37,191 nt of DNA, taken from a virus. Positions 14,494 to 23,349 of this stretch are shown here, piece by piece (the stretch's first letter is position 1; each line of letters begins with the position of its first letter). Position numbers and translations under genes: made by a program. A model generated the notes under the pieces. It did no database searches, had not been told where the DNA came from, and worked only from the letters and a program-made list of their open reading frames with translations. The stretch lies in the IMG/VR virus record IMGVR_UViG_3300042311_000159, positions 1-37,191 of that record; one strand, given 5' to 3'.

Positions 14494-16626
14494 TTATCCT
14501 AAACTTGCGTTGTTAATTATATTTCTATCCATACTTTGCTGAGTAGTAACTTGGTTTGCAACTACAAACGCTTGAACAGGTTGCTGATTTCCTAAAGTAC
14601 TTGCTAATTGATTAACACCACTATTACCTACGACGTTAAATTGAGGTGGAGCTGCAGGAATAGATGGTGCAGAACCACCACCACCACCAACATTACCGCC
14701 ACTAGGAGCACCACCACCACCTAAAGCGGCTAAACCTTTTGCAGTTGCTGCTATATTTGATGCAATACCAATACCTGCACCAATAGTATTTATAATTCTT
14801 GCTCTAATACCATAAGTAGGGTCTACAGCATTTAAAGGAGAAGCTGCGGCTACAGCGTTTGCAGTTTGTGTATTAACAATAATTTTAGCAATACCTAAAG
14901 CACTTTCTGCTAACATAGCACCCTTTTGAATACTTTTGTTTTTTTCAAACAATCCTTTTATTAAATTAATACCTTGTGATGCTACATCTAATGAAGCGTC
15001 TTGTATTGCTTTTTTAGCTTCTGCTTCTGCTTGTGCAATTCTAATTTTTTCATCAGCAAGTAACTTTTCTTCTTCTAATTTCTTTTGTGCTTCTGCTTTT
15101 TCTTTTTCATCTGCAGCTAATTTTTTTTCAGCATCTTCAGCAGCAAACTTATCTTCTAATTCTTTTTCTTTTGTGCGTTGTGCTTCTTTTAATGCGGTTG
15201 TGTCTTGCCCAAACTTTGTAGCTTCTTCAATTAATAATCTGTATTGCTCTTGTATTTGTCTTAACTCCTCTGCTCTGCGTTCTGCTTGTGTATCAATTTC
15301 ACCTTGTCTAATACGTTCTAAAGCGTCTGCTTTTTCTTGTTCTAATTTAATAGCTTCATCTTTAGCTTTTTGTGCATCATCGTTTGCTTTATTGTTTGCT
15401 TCTTTTCTTTTTGAAGCCGCATCATTACTCGCTTGTTTGTCTATTGCATTTATAGATAGTTGCATTCCTGCTCTATCATTTTTAAGTTTTTCTAATGCTT
15501 TTCTTTGTTCAGCTATAACCTTATCGCCCTCTGCTTGTGTTTCTTTAGGGTCAAATACAAAAGAAGATATTTTATCAGCACCTAATTTAGTTAGTTTTGA
15601 AATTTCATTTTGAATATTTAAATTAGTTATTTTTTCAAAACCTAAAGTTTCAGCAACTTTATTAGCAGTTAAAATAATTAAGTCTAAAGGTGCTAAAATT
15701 GCTCTAATTGGCAAAATTGACATTTCAATAGCAAAACGCATTAAATCCTGTAAAATGCTTTTATTTTTTTTCGCTGCTTCTGTTTGTGCTTTTGTAGTAG
15801 CAATAGTATTTTCTATTTGTATTTCAGAAGCTTTTATTACTTGGTCTGTTTGAGCTATTTTAATTTTTAAAATATCCTTTTCAGATTTACCTTGTAATTT
15901 TAAAACATTATCTTGGCTACCTATCGTGTCTAGTTTACTTTGTTCTGCATCTAAATTAGTTTGAGCTAATTTGTTTAAATTTTCTTGCTCACTACTTACA
16001 CCATTAACTGCGGTTTTAATATCATCCCAATAAGCAACAACAGCACCTAAAGCAATTAACAAAACACCAATACCTGTAGCTGCTATTCCTGTTCTAATTC
16101 CACTTAAAGCAGCTTTAGCAGAAGTACCCAAAGCTTTAAATGAAGTAGCACCCTCACGAATACCACGTACACCCTCTGCTAACGCCATTGCACCCTGTAC
16201 TTTTAGTATTGCTTGTTCTAATTGTTCAGATTGCCCACCTGTTAAAGCCATTGCACCCTGTACACCTGCAAAAGCAGAAGTAACACCTTGTAAAGCACCA
16301 CCTAATTTAGCATCAAATGTAGTAGCAGCAGCATCTACAGCTAAATCGGTTTTCATTTGTACCTGTCTATAATTACCAACGCTTGCTAATAATTCTTTGT
16401 ACTCATTACTTGCACTTTGCCCAGCTAAAGCTAATTCGTAAAGTCTATCTTCAGCTTCACCCATACGAGCAGTAAGTGGTTTTAAATCACCATAAACTTC
16501 TTCAAATGTAGCATCAACACCTTTAGCAGATTTATCTACTTGCAGTAAAGCATCGTTTAAATTCTTTAAACCACCTACCGCTTGTAAAGAATTAACATCA
16601 ATTTCTATCGTTTTTGTAATTGCCAT
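14494..16626 (-). CDS. Tail tape measure protein
   Basis: A 710-aa protein. The first 180 residues are helical with a Gly/Ala-rich hydrophobic zone (AKLGGALQGVTSAFAGVQG). A membrane-like segment lies near 183-205 (ATGIGVLLIALGAVVAYW). A long Lys/Glu/Ala coiled coil occupies about 370-570. A hydrophobic region (NTQTANAVAAASPLNAVDPT) and a low-complexity Gly/Pro tail follow. This is the usual tape-measure plan; at about 0.15 nm per residue the tail would be near 105 nm. It is a siphovirus marker. Confidence 0.88.
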   Translation of the reverse strand: MAITKTIEIDVNSLQAVGGLKNLNDALLQVDKSAKGVDATFEEVYGDLKPLTARMGEAEDRLYELALAGQSASNEYKELLASVGNYRQVQMKTDLAVDAAATTFDAKLGGALQGVTSAFAGVQGAMALTGGQSEQLEQAILKVQGAMALAEGVRGIREGATSFKALGTSAKAALSGIRTGIAATGIGVLLIALGAVVAYWDDIKTAVNGVSSEQENLNKLAQTNLDAEQSKLDTIGSQDNVLKLQGKSEKDILKIKIAQTDQVIKASEIQIENTIATTKAQTEAAKKNKSILQDLMRFAIEMSILPIRAILAPLDLIILTANKVAETLGFEKITNLNIQNEISKLTKLGADKISSFVFDPKETQAEGDKVIAEQRKALEKLKNDRAGMQLSINAIDKQASNDAASKRKEANNKANDDAQKAKDEAIKLEQEKADALERIRQGEIDTQAERRAEELRQIQEQYRLLIEEATKFGQDTTALKEAQRTKEKELEDKFAAEDAEKKLAADEKEKAEAQKKLEEEKLLADEKIRIAQAEAEAKKAIQDASLDVASQGINLIKGLFEKNKSIQKGAMLAESALGIAKIIVNTQTANAVAAASPLNAVDPTYGIRARIINTIGAGIGIASNIAATAKGLAALGGGGAPSGGNVGGGGGSAPSIPAAPPQFNVVGNSGVNQLASTLGNQQPVQAFVVANQVTTQQSMDRNIINNASLG

Positions 16627-16748
16627 TTTATTGCTCTTTTAAGTTCGGTTAGTGTATCTGGTAATTTATATTTTCCTTTTGCTATATCTATAGCTTCGCT
16701 TGTTCCAAACTTTTGAAATTCAAGCATTTGTATAATTATTTTAAGCAT
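16605..16748 (-). CDS. Small protein overlapping tape-measure start, 47 aa
   Basis: An open frame from ATG 16748, embedded in the last codons of the 820-aa tail gene, to TAG 16605 inside the tape-measure gene. The peptide begins MLKIIIQMLEFQKFGTSEAI and includes KGKYKLPDTLTELKRAIKW. It fills the gap exactly and overlaps both sides. Its position right before the tape measure, where chaperone parts often lie, is suggestive but not proof. Confidence 0.55.
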   Translation of the reverse strand: MLKIIIQMLEFQKFGTSEAIDIAKGKYKLPDTLTELKRAIKWQLQKR

Positions 16749-19203
16749 TTTGTTTTATTACTATTAAATCGTTATTATCACTTTCAATACTATATATTTT
16801 TTCTGCACCAGAAGTATTTGCTTTTGTATCTACTTCTACATAATCTGCACCATTTGTAATAGTTATTATTTGCCCTGTTGGGTCATTTAAAATACTCCAC
16901 GTTAAAGGTTTGTTACTTACTGTATCAAATCTTAAAAGCTGAGCTGTATTACCTATTATTCTTGGCTGTGAATTATTAAAAGTTAAAGTTCTAAAATCTT
17001 GTATCAATTCAAACTTACTTTCAAACGTGTCTAAATCCGTTGTAAAACTATTTATAATATACCTTTTGTCACGTATTATAATTCTATCGTTTAAACGCAA
17101 TGCTAATAGCTCTGAATAAGGTAAACGCATTGCAACCTTAACCATTCTAGATTTCATAGAATATAAGTTATTCAAATAATCAAAATAATAATCTTTAAAT
17201 AACGTGTTATTAATTGTTTGTAAATTATAGCTACTATATTCAACACCCCAATTTAATGTATGTATATTGCTTTGATATTTTACATCTTGCCCAAATACAT
17301 TATAATTTGTAATGTGATTTGTAGTAGAACCATTATTAAAATAAAAATCACAAGTAGCGTTTTCGTATTGGTATAAAATAATTGGTTTTGGAATATATGG
17401 TTTAAAATCTTTGTTAAGAGAATATCCCACTTGTAAATTAGTACCTGTAAATTTATTAAAAGTTAAATTTTCAAATGGTAATTTAATAGTATAATCGGAA
17501 CCATCATTATTAAATTGATAATTTAAACTACCATATTCTTTTGAAGCGTTATCGTAATAAGCACGATTTAAAAAACTTTCAGATTTTTCATATTCAAAAT
17601 TTACTTTTTTATATGGTTTTATCCTTTCGTATTCAAAATCAGTAATACAATTTTCTGAATAATCTTTTATTTCTCCTTGATAATACCAATTTTCTAACTG
17701 TTCTAATGTGTATGTAGTTTCATCAAAACTAAACGCTGTTAGATTAAACATTTTTAAAATGCTACTAAAGAAATCAGATACTTTAATATCTGGCATAAAA
17801 CTTGGTAAATCTAAATTTGCTATTGAAGTGCCACTACCATTACCAGAAGTTGTAAGTGTGTTTAAAGTATTATTTGCATCATCATATTCAAATATATTAC
17901 TTGTAACAGTATTACTATAGGTAACAGCCGAAGTTGTACTTAAATAAACTTTATATGTGCCACCTGCTACAGGTAATTGAAAACTCGCACTAGTACCTGT
18001 ACCTGTTATATTAAAAAGAAAAGCATTGTTATTAAATACACTAACTACATAACTTGTTGAAGATGAAAATGTAAATTCATATAAACCACTTGCTACAAAA
18101 GAATAACCAGATGGCGTACTTGAATTTAATTCGCTTATTACATTTGGGTTAATTACAAAGTTATCAGCATTAATAGTTAAATAATCGTGTCCTATAACAT
18201 CAACAGTATATTCCATTAATATTTTTGCACTTAACGAGCTGAAAACATCTCTATTTTTTAACCACAAATACGCTTTTGTAAATCTTGTTTGAGTTAAAAA
18301 ATTACCATTAAAAGAAACACCATATTTAGTTTCTATTGCATCAAATATTCTAGCTACTTTTAAAGCAGGGAATAATTCGTTATGGTGTATATGGTGTGAG
18401 TTTTGAGATATATCATTTGCACCACCACCGCCATACTGCCAAACTCTATTACTTGAAATTAAAGGGAATGCTATATCAGTATCTGAAGTAGTTGTTATTT
18501 TATTTTGTACAACTGCACCTGTATAACTAATAGTATAATCGTTTAGCTCTGCAATATCTTTTAATTTATCTTCTTTAAATCTATCAGTTAAAGAAATTAA
18601 ATTACCATAAAAAGTAATTTTATAATCTTCAATACGATTATTTTTTACAGTAGCACTTTCTAACTGCCATTTACCAACTCTAAATACTTGAGTATCTATT
18701 TCAATATATCCTGCATATCTTTGATTTTGATTGTAACCGTTATCTAATGCGTTATCGTACCAATGTCTAAATATTTCATTATTATTATCGCTTGCAGGTA
18801 TTGTAAAACTTTGTGAATAATCGGTAAATACTTTTGATATATCATTAACATTTTGAATAGAAGAAGTAATACTAATTTTCTCATCGTTAAATAATTCTAT
18901 ACGCCTAACGTAATCTATTTCTGTTGGTGTTGGTTCTACACCACCTAAATCATTAATTATATTTAATAAACAATTTTCTGCTTCAAACGTACCGCCATCT
19001 GTTTGCACTCTATTAGCAAAATCGCTTATAGTATTTAAAGCAACACCATAAACGCCACCTAAAGAATTAATTTCAGATACTAAACAGCTATCAGCTTCAA
19101 AAGTACCACCATCAGCAATTACCCTTTCTTTAAATTTGTTTACAACTAAATCTACTGAAGCATCAATATTTTTTTTAGTGTATATGTATAAAGCAACTTC
19201 CAT
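16741..19203 (-). CDS. Large tail tip / baseplate protein with tandem DGGTFEAxxCL motifs, 820 aa
   Basis: Residues 24-41 and 62-79 are two tandem copies of FxxRVxxDGGTFEAxxCL, 38 residues apart. From about residue 100 the protein follows the baseplate-hub pattern of Bacteroidota phages (RRIELFNDEKISITSSIQNV; DYSQSFTIPASDNNNEIF; RVGKWQLESATVKNN), then beta-rich domains and a C-terminal Ig-like or receptor-binding region. It probably builds the tail tip around the central hub. The N-terminal repeat is shared with the small protein at 8051-8287, so the two may interact. Confidence 0.7.
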   Translation of the reverse strand: MEVALYIYTKKNIDASVDLVVNKFKERVIADGGTFEADSCLVSEINSLGGVYGVALNTISDFANRVQTDGGTFEAENCLLNIINDLGGVEPTPTEIDYVRRIELFNDEKISITSSIQNVNDISKVFTDYSQSFTIPASDNNNEIFRHWYDNALDNGYNQNQRYAGYIEIDTQVFRVGKWQLESATVKNNRIEDYKITFYGNLISLTDRFKEDKLKDIAELNDYTISYTGAVVQNKITTTSDTDIAFPLISSNRVWQYGGGGANDISQNSHHIHHNELFPALKVARIFDAIETKYGVSFNGNFLTQTRFTKAYLWLKNRDVFSSLSAKILMEYTVDVIGHDYLTINADNFVINPNVISELNSSTPSGYSFVASGLYEFTFSSSTSYVVSVFNNNAFLFNITGTGTSASFQLPVAGGTYKVYLSTTSAVTYSNTVTSNIFEYDDANNTLNTLTTSGNGSGTSIANLDLPSFMPDIKVSDFFSSILKMFNLTAFSFDETTYTLEQLENWYYQGEIKDYSENCITDFEYERIKPYKKVNFEYEKSESFLNRAYYDNASKEYGSLNYQFNNDGSDYTIKLPFENLTFNKFTGTNLQVGYSLNKDFKPYIPKPIILYQYENATCDFYFNNGSTTNHITNYNVFGQDVKYQSNIHTLNWGVEYSSYNLQTINNTLFKDYYFDYLNNLYSMKSRMVKVAMRLPYSELLALRLNDRIIIRDKRYIINSFTTDLDTFESKFELIQDFRTLTFNNSQPRIIGNTAQLLRFDTVSNKPLTWSILNDPTGQIITITNGADYVEVDTKANTSGAEKIYSIESDNNDLIVIKQNA

Positions 19204-20219
19204 TAAATTACATCGTTTATTAAACCGTAGTTAAATTCAAATTCTATTTCGTAATTTATATTTTTATCTTTTAAATGCGTTTTGTAATCAGAAGAAGTAC
19301 TTTTTACTACTGCAGGTTTGTTATCCAATAGTACAACTTCGCTCATTAATAAATCTTGTATCAAATCAAAGTAATTTTCATCTACCCAACCTGTATTACA
19401 TTTTATCTTTTGTTTACCTTGTTGGTTAAACGTTCTTTTTTGCCCTTGAAACACATTATAATTTATGCTACTTGGTAATAGGTTAAAATCTTTACTTGTT
19501 GTTTCTATGCTTTGTAAATTAGCTTTAAAGAATGTAAGAAACTCCCAACCACCAAAACGATTAATAAACGTACAAGTTATAGGAGTATATTTAGGCTCGC
19601 ATAATTGTTCAGGGTTTAATTCGTATAACTCTCCTACTCCATCTTTACTAATCTTTACTACATTGTTTGACAATAATATTCTATACATAGAAGCTTCTGT
19701 TACAGTAAAGGGATATACAGTTATATCATTATCTATATCATAACTACCAACTTCAAAAAATACATTTACATAACTAGTAGTAAAGTCTTTTACATATTTT
19801 TTTATACCTGTATTAAACAAAGGCAAAACTGTATTAGTTTCTGAATTATTATATCCACCTATATAATCTGTATAGCCATTTAAACAAACAAAAGTTTCAG
19901 TAGATAATAACGTATAAGTATTTAAAGTTAATTCCGTATATCTTTTAACTACACAATAGCACCAAGTTAGCTCATCTTCTTCAGCAGGTACAGTAGTTGT
20001 ATATGTTTTAATAGGTTTAATAAACTCTTTAGCATAGTTAGCAATATTATAAGTGTTTTCTCTTTGTGTATTGCTTGCTATCTTTTTACTCAAAGTATAA
20101 ATAGGTAAAATAGGCACACCGTCACTCTTGCTGTATAAATATAATTCTACCTTGCTGCCTAATTGGTTTGCTTCATTTACCTGTATAAAATACGGACTTC
20201 TAATAAATATCTTTTTCAT
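19203..20219 (-). CDS. Distal tail / baseplate protein, 338 aa
   Basis: A beta-rich protein beginning MKKIFIRSPYFIQVNEANQL, with EPKYTPITCTFINRFGGWEF (residues about 210-230), a pattern that recurs in tail proteins of Flavobacteriia and Bacteroides phages, and ending FEFNYGLINDVI. One-base overlaps join it to the neck-type gene upstream and the 820-aa gene downstream. It probably forms part of the distal tail; the function is from context. Confidence 0.6.
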   Translation of the reverse strand: MKKIFIRSPYFIQVNEANQLGSKVELYLYSKSDGVPILPIYTLSKKIASNTQRENTYNIANYAKEFIKPIKTYTTTVPAEEDELTWCYCVVKRYTELTLNTYTLLSTETFVCLNGYTDYIGGYNNSETNTVLPLFNTGIKKYVKDFTTSYVNVFFEVGSYDIDNDITVYPFTVTEASMYRILLSNNVVKISKDGVGELYELNPEQLCEPKYTPITCTFINRFGGWEFLTFFKANLQSIETTSKDFNLLPSSINYNVFQGQKRTFNQQGKQKIKCNTGWVDENYFDLIQDLLMSEVVLLDNKPAVVKSTSSDYKTHLKDKNINYEIEFEFNYGLINDVI

Positions 20220-20731
20220 TATTTTTTGTTTAATGTATATTGTAAAAATTGTTCAACATCCAAACCATACGCTTCAACTAATTCATCTGGCATACGTTCA
20301 AATGCTTTTTCAAATGGTTTAGTAAAAAACAAACTTGGTTTAATACCATTCTTTAATATACCACCTGCAATTAAATAAGCTGTACTTTTAAAACTCATAA
20401 ATTTGCCACTCTCTTTATTACGAAATTGAAACCTACGTTTTGTAACCCAATCTTCAATAGGTTTTAATGGTGGTCTTTTGCTTGAATAACTAAATGGTGT
20501 ATCGTATTTTCTTTTAGTACCACTAACTCCTTTGTCTTGAAATTCACCGTAATTCTCCATTAAAAATTCTAACCTAAAACTATTTGCACTAACCTGTATT
20601 TGACTATCTAAACTATTGTAAAGATTTTTGTTTACATTCTTATTACCTTTAGTTAAATTACTTCTGCTTTGTTGTATAACATACTTTGCAAAGTCGTTTA
20701 AGTATTTGCTTGTATTTTTGTTATCTAACAT
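20219..20731 (-). CDS. gp10-like neck / tail completion protein, 170 aa
   Basis: A 170-aa basic protein: NKNTSKYLNDFAKYVIQQSR at the start, then FLMENYGEFQDKGVSGTKRK with KRPPLKPIEDWVTKRRF. The FQDKGV-type turn followed by a Pro-rich loop and an I..W...R helix is the signature of HK97 gp10-like minor tail or head-closure proteins. It lies between the tail-terminator-like gene and the distal tail gene. Confidence 0.65.
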   Translation of the reverse strand: MLDNKNTSKYLNDFAKYVIQQSRSNLTKGNKNVNKNLYNSLDSQIQVSANSFRLEFLMENYGEFQDKGVSGTKRKYDTPFSYSSKRPPLKPIEDWVTKRRFQFRNKESGKFMSFKSTAYLIAGGILKNGIKPSLFFTKPFEKAFERMPDELVEAYGLDVEQFLQYTLNKK

Positions 20732-21147
20732 ATAGTCATATCGTTTCTAACTAACACATCAAACGTTAATGCCCAACCTGCTAAATCGTTTTCAAAACGT
20801 TCTGTAAATGGTTCAAAATTTGGGCTACCTGTTAATTCCCAAAAGCTATTACGCAAATCACCACGATTTAACCTATCCATAACCCTAACCCCTAACTGCA
20901 TTTGAGTATTCCAAACATCTACTTTATTACTTTCATCTTTTTGGTTAAGCAAATCCATTAAAAGTATAGTAATATTAAACTGAATTACATTACCTTGGTG
21001 CGTTGCATTGTTAATCATTATATGCGATAAAGGGAATAATGTACGCTTTGCTAAATCTACACCAAATATATCACCCTCTGTAACTGTATTTACAAAAGGC
21101 TCATCTAATAAAGCTTCTTTAATTTTATTTATAATACTATATACCAT
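20725..21147 (-). CDS. Tail terminator-like protein, 140 aa
   Basis: It begins MVYSIINKIKEALLDEPFVN. The body matches a widespread Bacteroidota phage family: TVTEGDIFGVDLAKRTLFPL, ITILLMDLLNQKDESNKVDV, NTQMQLGVRVMDRLNRGDL and a C-terminal ending LVRNDMTIC. Size and gene order (chaperone, terminator, gp10-like) support the tail-terminator role, which seals the end of the tail tube. Confidence 0.65.
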   Translation of the reverse strand: MVYSIINKIKEALLDEPFVNTVTEGDIFGVDLAKRTLFPLSHIMINNATHQGNVIQFNITILLMDLLNQKDESNKVDVWNTQMQLGVRVMDRLNRGDLRNSFWELTGSPNFEPFTERFENDLAGWALTFDVLVRNDMTIC

Positions 21148-21295
21148 TACGTTTTAAATTTTTAATTTCTATTTCTGTTTTTTCTTTTTCAAACATTAAC
21201 CACATCATTAATTGAGTGATGGGAAGTTTGGTAATTGCATCAAATCGTAAAACGTTGCCTTGTGCTGCCCCGTAAAGAGATTGATACCATCCATA
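21137..21295 (-). CDS. -1 frameshift extension of the tail assembly chaperone
   Basis: The -1 frame stays open from 21406 to 21137. From the slippery A AAA AAT at 21301-21295 onward it encodes a conserved-looking tail: YGWYQSLYGAAQGNVLRFDA, then LPITQLMMWLMFEKEKTEIE. The length, position and split between two overlapping frames parallel lambda G/GT-type chaperones. A full product would be about 195 codons in frame 0 plus 52 in frame -1 (about 247 aa). The stop overlaps the tail-terminator start. Confidence 0.6.
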   Translation of the reverse strand, partial: YGWYQSLYGAAQGNVLRFDAITKLPITQLMMWLMFEKEKTEIEIKNLKRNGI

Positions 21296-21879
21296 TTTTT
21301 TTCCAAAAGCTTCTTCGCTGCTTCCGATTGTTCCACTTCGCTGTGTAAATAGTCCATCAAACCGTTCACGCAATCGTTCATTAAAGTCGAAAAAAAAACC
21401 AAGCAACCTAAAACTATATCTAAAGGCATATATTTTAAAACCTCGCTGTACTTCTCTGAGCTTTCGTATTCTTCTATTGTATATAAATCCTTAACTTTTG
21501 TTTTTATTGGTCTAAAAAGCACTGCCATTGCTTTATGAAACGTTGCTGTATCACTTAAATAGTTTTCTAAATCTATGTACTCACCAGAAGTCATATCTTC
21601 TAACTTTGGTATAAAGCCAAATTCATAAATACCCAATTTAAAAGTATTAATTAATTTAGGTTTTTGATTTAGCAAATTGTTTAAATGGTTTAACAAATCA
21701 TCTGTATCAGCTAAACGGATACGAGCCACGTCTTTTAATTCTATATTACAAAATATTTCAATAGTTTTTTGATTAACAAATTCACTCGCTTCATTATCCT
21801 TAACCAATTTTTCAAACCTTTGGTATTGATAAAGCGTAATTTCGTTTAGTGTTTCTGGTATTTTAATATCTATTTTCAT
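21208..21879 (-). CDS. Tail assembly chaperone, frame-0 product
   Basis: From the ATG at 21879 (MKIDIKIPETLNEITL), about 223 aa in frame 0, ending FYDLMQLPNFPSLN. It is mostly helical: ITLYQYQRFEKLVKD, then FKLGIYEFGFIPKLEDMTSG and PLDIVLGCLVFFSTL. A second start at 21885 is possible but touches the upstream 13-mer, so 21879 is preferred. Frame-0 and frameshift products together probably coat the tape measure during tail assembly. Unusually, three tail genes separate it from the tape-measure region. Confidence 0.65.
   Translation of the reverse strand: MKIDIKIPETLNEITLYQYQRFEKLVKDNEASEFVNQKTIEIFCNIELKDVARIRLADTDDLLNHLNNLLNQKPKLINTFKLGIYEFGFIPKLEDMTSGEYIDLENYLSDTATFHKAMAVLFRPIKTKVKDLYTIEEYESSEKYSEVLKYMPLDIVLGCLVFFSTLMNDCVNGLMDYLHSEVEQSEAAKKLLEKNMDGINLFTGQHKATFYDLMQLPNFPSLN
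21295..21301 (-). promoter_or_regulatory. Candidate -1 slippery site A AAA AAT
   Basis: In the frame-0 reading the codons are GAA AAA AAT, giving the heptamer A AAA AAT. Slipping back one base opens the frame that encodes KKYGWY. A T9 run at 21398-21390 is a second possible slip site in the same gene. No downstream stimulator was assessed. Confidence 0.5.
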
Positions 21880-21884
21880 AAGCA

Positions 21885-21897
21885 TTTATTTAAAAAC
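21885..21897 (-). promoter_or_regulatory. Recurrent 13-mer upstream of start codon (copy 4)
   Basis: GTTTTTAAATAAA on the minus strand, five bases before the ATG at 21879. Shares three more upstream bases (AAT) with copy 3. Confidence 0.5.
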
Positions 21898-21932
21898 ATT
21901 AAAGTTGATTTTTTGTATAAAATAAAAAACAA

Positions 21933-22091
21933 CTAAATTTGATTAGTTGCTAATTTGTATGCGTGTATTAATTTTTTTATTTCTCCTACATTACGTGGTA
22001 AGTTAATAGTAACTTGTTTACCTGTTTTTTTTAATATGTGTACTTCTACCATATAAATCATTTCGCCATAAGTTGGTTGGTTAGTAGACAT
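21933..22091 (-). CDS. Small protein after large terminase, 52 aa
   Basis: An open frame from ATG 22091, overlapping the terminase stop, to TAG 21933. It begins MSTNQPTYGEMIYMVEVHIL and continues KKTGKQVTINLPRNVGEIKK, a compact beta-alpha pattern. Placement between terminase and chaperone and the overlap support it as a real gene. Function unknown. Confidence 0.6.
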   Translation of the reverse strand: MSTNQPTYGEMIYMVEVHILKKTGKQVTINLPRNVGEIKKLIHAYKLATNQI

Positions 22092-23349
22092 AATAAGAAC
22101 CTTTGTTTGGGTTTACGTTAAACCAAATACGCATCATTAAAGCATCAGAATAATCAGGTGAACGCCCAATACGTTTTTTAATTTCATCTTTACCCATTAA
22201 TCTAATTCTTGAGGTATCTATTTCTTTTGGTAACCTAACCATTTCTAATTCTTCTGTTAAATACTTTTCTATTTTTTCATTACAATCTACATATAATTCA
22301 TTCCTATTTATTTTTTCAGATAAATAATAATAACATTGGTCTTTTAAAGATGCAAAATTATCTTTTATTCCATTTACTTTAATAGGCACACTATTATTTA
22401 CAAATCCGTTACAATGTAAATAATCTACAACACCACCACCTACACCATCTTCATCTACTATAACATTATTACTATTAACATTATATTTTATTTGTAATGC
22501 TTTTATTTCATCTACTATAAAATCTATTCTACTAATATCGTATTCTTTTATTTCAATTACTCTAAAACCATCCCAAACATAAACTACTGTTTTATCTTTT
22601 CCTAAACGTGCAATATCAGCTGTAATATATTTGATACCACTTTCAATATGTGTATTTGAAAACACTTTTAGTATTGATTGATTATTTATTAATTGCCCAT
22701 CATCCTCACTCGCTTCAGCTTCATATAATTCTTTAAATATCTTTTCAGGTAAATCTTTTTTAGCTTGTAATACTTCATCTTCTGAAAGTATACCTGCTTT
22801 AATAGCATCCCAACAAGTTACTTTAAAATAAGCATAGTTTGTATCTGATTTAGATTTTTCTTTTAATTTATGTACCCAATTAGATATACCACCAAAGTTA
22901 CCAATTAATTTACAAGGTGCTTCTGTTGCGGTTAAAGTAGAACGTAATGCAAACCAAGCTTCCTCTTTTGCTCTTGGTGCTTCATCAAATACACAAGCGT
23001 AAACATCTTCACCATATAAATTATCAGGGTTGTCAGCAGATTTAAAATGTATTTCAGCACCATTTGGGCAAGTTATAATTAAATTACTTTCGTTAAAATT
23101 ATAAACGCCGTACTGTGATAAGTTACGGCGTAATCTTTTAAAAGCTATTTTTGATTGCGTGAATACAGGTGCTACCCACCAATAATTTTTACCCTCTGCT
23201 TCTTCGTATTCGTGTGCTTTACCAAACAACCAAATAATATGCGAATGTGTTTTACCTACTTTAGTACTTGCTTCTGTAATTGTAAAACGTGCATCACAAA
23301 ATAAAATATCTTTTTGGTAATCTGTTAAATGTGGTTTGTTTATTTCCAT
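22081..23349 (-). CDS. Large terminase subunit (TerL)
   Basis: A 422-aa protein. The ATPase domain has Walker A ASTKVGKT (residues 27-34), Walker B YACVFDE (117-123) and a coupling motif near LIGNFGG. The RNase-H-like nuclease follows with Asp245 in ITADIARLGKDKT, Asp299 in NVIVDEDGVGGG and a third acidic residue in PDYSDALMMR. It packages DNA into the head, taking substrate from the small terminase encoded directly upstream with a 10-base overlap. Confidence 0.9.
   Translation of the reverse strand: MEINKPHLTDYQKDILFCDARFTITEASTKVGKTHSHIIWLFGKAHEYEEAEGKNYWWVAPVFTQSKIAFKRLRRNLSQYGVYNFNESNLIITCPNGAEIHFKSADNPDNLYGEDVYACVFDEAPRAKEEAWFALRSTLTATEAPCKLIGNFGGISNWVHKLKEKSKSDTNYAYFKVTCWDAIKAGILSEDEVLQAKKDLPEKIFKELYEAEASEDDGQLINNQSILKVFSNTHIESGIKYITADIARLGKDKTVVYVWDGFRVIEIKEYDISRIDFIVDEIKALQIKYNVNSNNVIVDEDGVGGGVVDYLHCNGFVNNSVPIKVNGIKDNFASLKDQCYYYLSEKINRNELYVDCNEKIEKYLTEELEMVRLPKEIDTSRIRLMGKDEIKKRIGRSPDYSDALMMRIWFNVNPNKGSYYVY

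Noticed and set aside
14936-15613. Long open frame on the plus strand inside the tape-measure gene
   Set aside because: Ser/Ala/Cys-rich shadow of the Lys/Glu/Ala coiled coil on the other strand; no start signal, no neighbours on that strand.
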